From Pedobacter sp. ISL-64 (GTDB lineage Bacteria > Bacteroidota > Bacteroidia > Sphingobacteriales > Sphingobacteriaceae), in assembly GCF_018613605.1 (NCBI RefSeq), contig NZ_JAGGPU010000010.1:185946-249945 (forward strand): a stretch of DNA of 64,000 nt, read 5' to 3'. The notes beneath the pieces are model-generated. The model was not told where the DNA came from and did not search any database. It worked only from the letters and a program-made list of their open reading frames with translations. This document shows, piece after piece, positions 62,118 through 64,000 of the stretch. Made by a program: the position numbers and the translations under genes. How positions within the stretch are numbered: position 1 is the stretch's first letter; each line of letters starts with the position of its first letter.

Positions 62118-63245
62118 ATGGACAAACTGAACCGTTTCTTTTGGTTTTGCTCTGGCGCTCATATCCCGACACTGGAAAAGTATCCTTCAGAACAAAATAA
62201 ATATACTGGCATTGGCGCCACCATCTTTTTTACAGGTTTATTTGCTGCCCTTTCTGGGGGCTATGCCATGTATTTTGTGTTTAAGGGGGATGATCTGGCG
62301 ATAATTTTTGCCATTGTTTTCGGCTTTTTATGGGGGGCGGCCATCTTTAATATGGACCGCTATATCGTGTCGAGCATTAATAAAAGTGCAAGTACCAATA
62401 AACAGTTGTTACAGGCTACACCGCGTATTCTGTTGGCCATTATGATTGGTATGGTAATTTCGAGACCAATAGAGCTTAAAATTTTTGATAAGGAAATTAA
62501 AGAACGCCTAAAAGTAAGTTACTTAAACGGCCAGCGTTCTAAAATTGATACCCTGAACAAAGCCTTTGAGAAAAAATATCAGGTAGAATTTGACAGGTTA
62601 AATCAACAGAAAGCTACCAGAGATTCACTTGAAAAAGGAATTAAAACGGATAGACAAAAACTTAATTTCGAGATTTTTGGAAACAAAACCACCGAGACAT
62701 CAGGGGTAATGGGCTACGGACCGTATGCCAAACGGAAGGAAACTGAAATAGCACAACGCACGGCTGAATTAGATTCACTAAAAGCTGCTATCAATAAATC
62801 GGAAGGTTTTGTAGATAAACGCAAAGAATTTGATGGGCTGTTTACCGAAAAGCTGTACACTAAAAAACAGTTAGACAGTTTATCGGATATTGCTGGTTTT
62901 GCCGACCGCAACTGGGCATTAGGGCAACTTAAATTTAATGTTGATGGCACACGGGATAACAATACGGCAATTGCGGTTACTTTTATCGGGCTGTTATTTA
63001 TTTTCTTTGAATGTTTGCCTGTATTTGTAAAACTGATGAGTGCAAGGGGGCCTTATGATTATGCTATAGCGGATGGAGATGAGGTGTCGATTTATCATTC
63101 GAAAAGAGACAAGGATTTCCATTTTGAAGTAGCCGATAATATTCATGAAACGAGGGTCGATTCCGAATCATCTAAAAAGAAGGAAATTATAAAAGGAAAA
63201 GCTTACCGCGATCTCGAAAAACACGATTGGGATAGCGAGAGCTAA
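62118..63245 (+). CDS. DUF4407-domain membrane protein
   Basis: 375 aa: MDKLNRFFWFCSGAHIPTLE start, two early membrane helices (GIGATIFFTGLFAALSGGYA, IFAIVFGFLWGAAIFNMDRY), a third at ILLAIMIGMVISR, a long coiled coil (~145-260), and a last helix (IAVTFIGLLFIFFECLPVFV). This matches DUF4407; function unknown. It recalls the layout of the protein at 27819-29146. Confidence 0.88.
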   Translation: MDKLNRFFWFCSGAHIPTLEKYPSEQNKYTGIGATIFFTGLFAALSGGYAMYFVFKGDDLAIIFAIVFGFLWGAAIFNMDRYIVSSINKSASTNKQLLQATPRILLAIMIGMVISRPIELKIFDKEIKERLKVSYLNGQRSKIDTLNKAFEKKYQVEFDRLNQQKATRDSLEKGIKTDRQKLNFEIFGNKTTETSGVMGYGPYAKRKETEIAQRTAELDSLKAAINKSEGFVDKRKEFDGLFTEKLYTKKQLDSLSDIAGFADRNWALGQLKFNVDGTRDNNTAIAVTFIGLLFIFFECLPVFVKLMSARGPYDYAIADGDEVSIYHSKRDKDFHFEVADNIHETRVDSESSKKKEIIKGKAYRDLEKHDWDSES

Positions 63246-63443
63246 GGGGAAATGTAAGAAGGTAATTGAGAGCGGATGGTTCGTAGGCCGTGGCTTAACT
63301 CCGAAAATATTAAACCAAAAAAAATCAACTGTGAACATTAGGCTATCAGTTATTGACTATCAGACCATCAACTATTATCCATCGTACATTTTACCTCAAA
63401 CATCTTCCATTTTTATTAAATTGCCCTTGTAATCCCGATTCTT

Positions 63444-64000
63444 ATGAAGAAATTTTTAGGTGCTGCGGTATTTGGTCTACTATCGTTTCAGGCTTTTGCC
63501 CAAAATGAGATCAGTTATACGGTTTCCTTTCCAAATGTTATCCATCATGAAGCTGAAATCAGCATGGTTGTCCCAAATGTTCCTGCGGGTACGCTAAAGG
63601 TCAGAATGAGCAGGTCATCTCCGGGCCGTTACGCTACACATGAGTTTGGAAAAAATGTATATCACCTGAAAGCTTTCGATGCATCAGGGAAACAGCTGAT
63701 CATTAAACAAACAGCAGGCGATGTTTATGAAATTCCCAATCATGGTTCCAGCGTAAAAGTAAACTATACACTTTTTGGAAACTGGATTGACGGAACCTAT
63801 GCAGGTTTCGACGAAACCCATGCACACATGAATATACCGGCAACTTTTGCTTTTCCGTTAGGCATGGATAACAGGCCGCGACTGGTAAAATTCAATTATG
63901 CCGAAAAACAGGACTGGAAAGTAGCTACACAGCTTAAGCCAATGGCCAATGGGACTTATTTCGCGCCAAATCTTCAATATTTTATGGATAGTCCTACCGA
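63444..64000 (+). CDS. M61-family peptidase, N-terminal part (runs off the window)
   Basis: 186 codons seen. Signal peptide (FLGAAVFGLLSFQAFAQ) then EISYTVSFPNVIHHEAEISM, RMSRSSPGRYATHEFGKNVY, VKVNYTLFGNWIDGTYAGFD and THAHMNIPATFAFPLG, the beta-rich N-terminal domain of glycyl aminopeptidases. The HExxH site lies beyond the window. Confidence 0.88.
   Translation, partial: MKKFLGAAVFGLLSFQAFAQNEISYTVSFPNVIHHEAEISMVVPNVPAGTLKVRMSRSSPGRYATHEFGKNVYHLKAFDASGKQLIIKQTAGDVYEIPNHGSSVKVNYTLFGNWIDGTYAGFDETHAHMNIPATFAFPLGMDNRPRLVKFNYAEKQDWKVATQLKPMANGTYFAPNLQYFMDSPT

Overview
The window reads as chromosome of a Bacteroidota bacterium, most likely a Sphingobacteriaceae member close to Pedobacter. This is inferred from the A-rich start contexts without Shine-Dalgarno sites, TAnnTTTG-type -7 promoter elements, the TonB-dependent/carboxypeptidase-regulatory receptor, LytTR and TPR-kinase two-component systems, the thiS-thiC-thiE-thiG-thiH-thiF operon under a TPP riboswitch, and many small Bacteroidota-type DUF proteins.

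Region 1 (1-21,900) looks like an accessory island. Two direct copies of an ~800 bp segment (528-1327 and 21104-21902), each carrying a secreted GIN-domain-like protein gene, bracket about 20 kb. Between them lies a class I lanthipeptide gene cluster read leftwards: TonB-dependent receptor, a 66-aa precursor with a GG leader and four-Cys core, LanB dehydratase, LanC-like cyclase, an unknown helical protein, a tandem GT25-like glycosyltransferase, a C39-peptidase ABC exporter, an HlyD adaptor and, unusually, a GT51 peptidoglycan glycosyltransferase and a NodB-type deacetylase coupled to the end of the operon. A methyltransferase and a LytTR regulator/LytS-like kinase pair stand divergently beside it. 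A hidden 42-codon ORF lies on the opposite strand between regulator and kinase. The left ends of both repeat copies run into truncated reading frames, one of them a sulfatase.

Region 2 (22,100-26,000) has a serine beta-lactamase-like hydrolase and a haloalkane dehalogenase followed by an AraC regulator. Region 3 (26,100-38,000) holds small, mostly uncharacterised secreted and membrane genes around a TPR-histidine kinase/NarL-type regulator pair. Five promoters there share an inverted repeat close to TTACGG-N4-CCGTAA at a near-constant distance upstream of a -7 element, which suggests an undescribed regulon. One of its operons contains a membrane gene that needs a -1 shift at an A-AAA-AAG heptamer to be read in full.

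Region 4 (38,600-47,000) has two coupled hypothetical genes, then the thiamine operon. Region 5 (47,300-64,000) is ordinary core genome: ABC-F ATPase, LRR-kinase, VOC protein, aldose epimerase, peptidase T, M14 peptidase, rhomboid protease, a lipoprotein, dipeptide epimerase, rhodanese, a DUF4407 protein and the start of an M61 peptidase. Dispersed palindromic repeats fill several of its intergenic gaps. No rRNA, tRNA, CRISPR array or intact insertion sequence was recognised.
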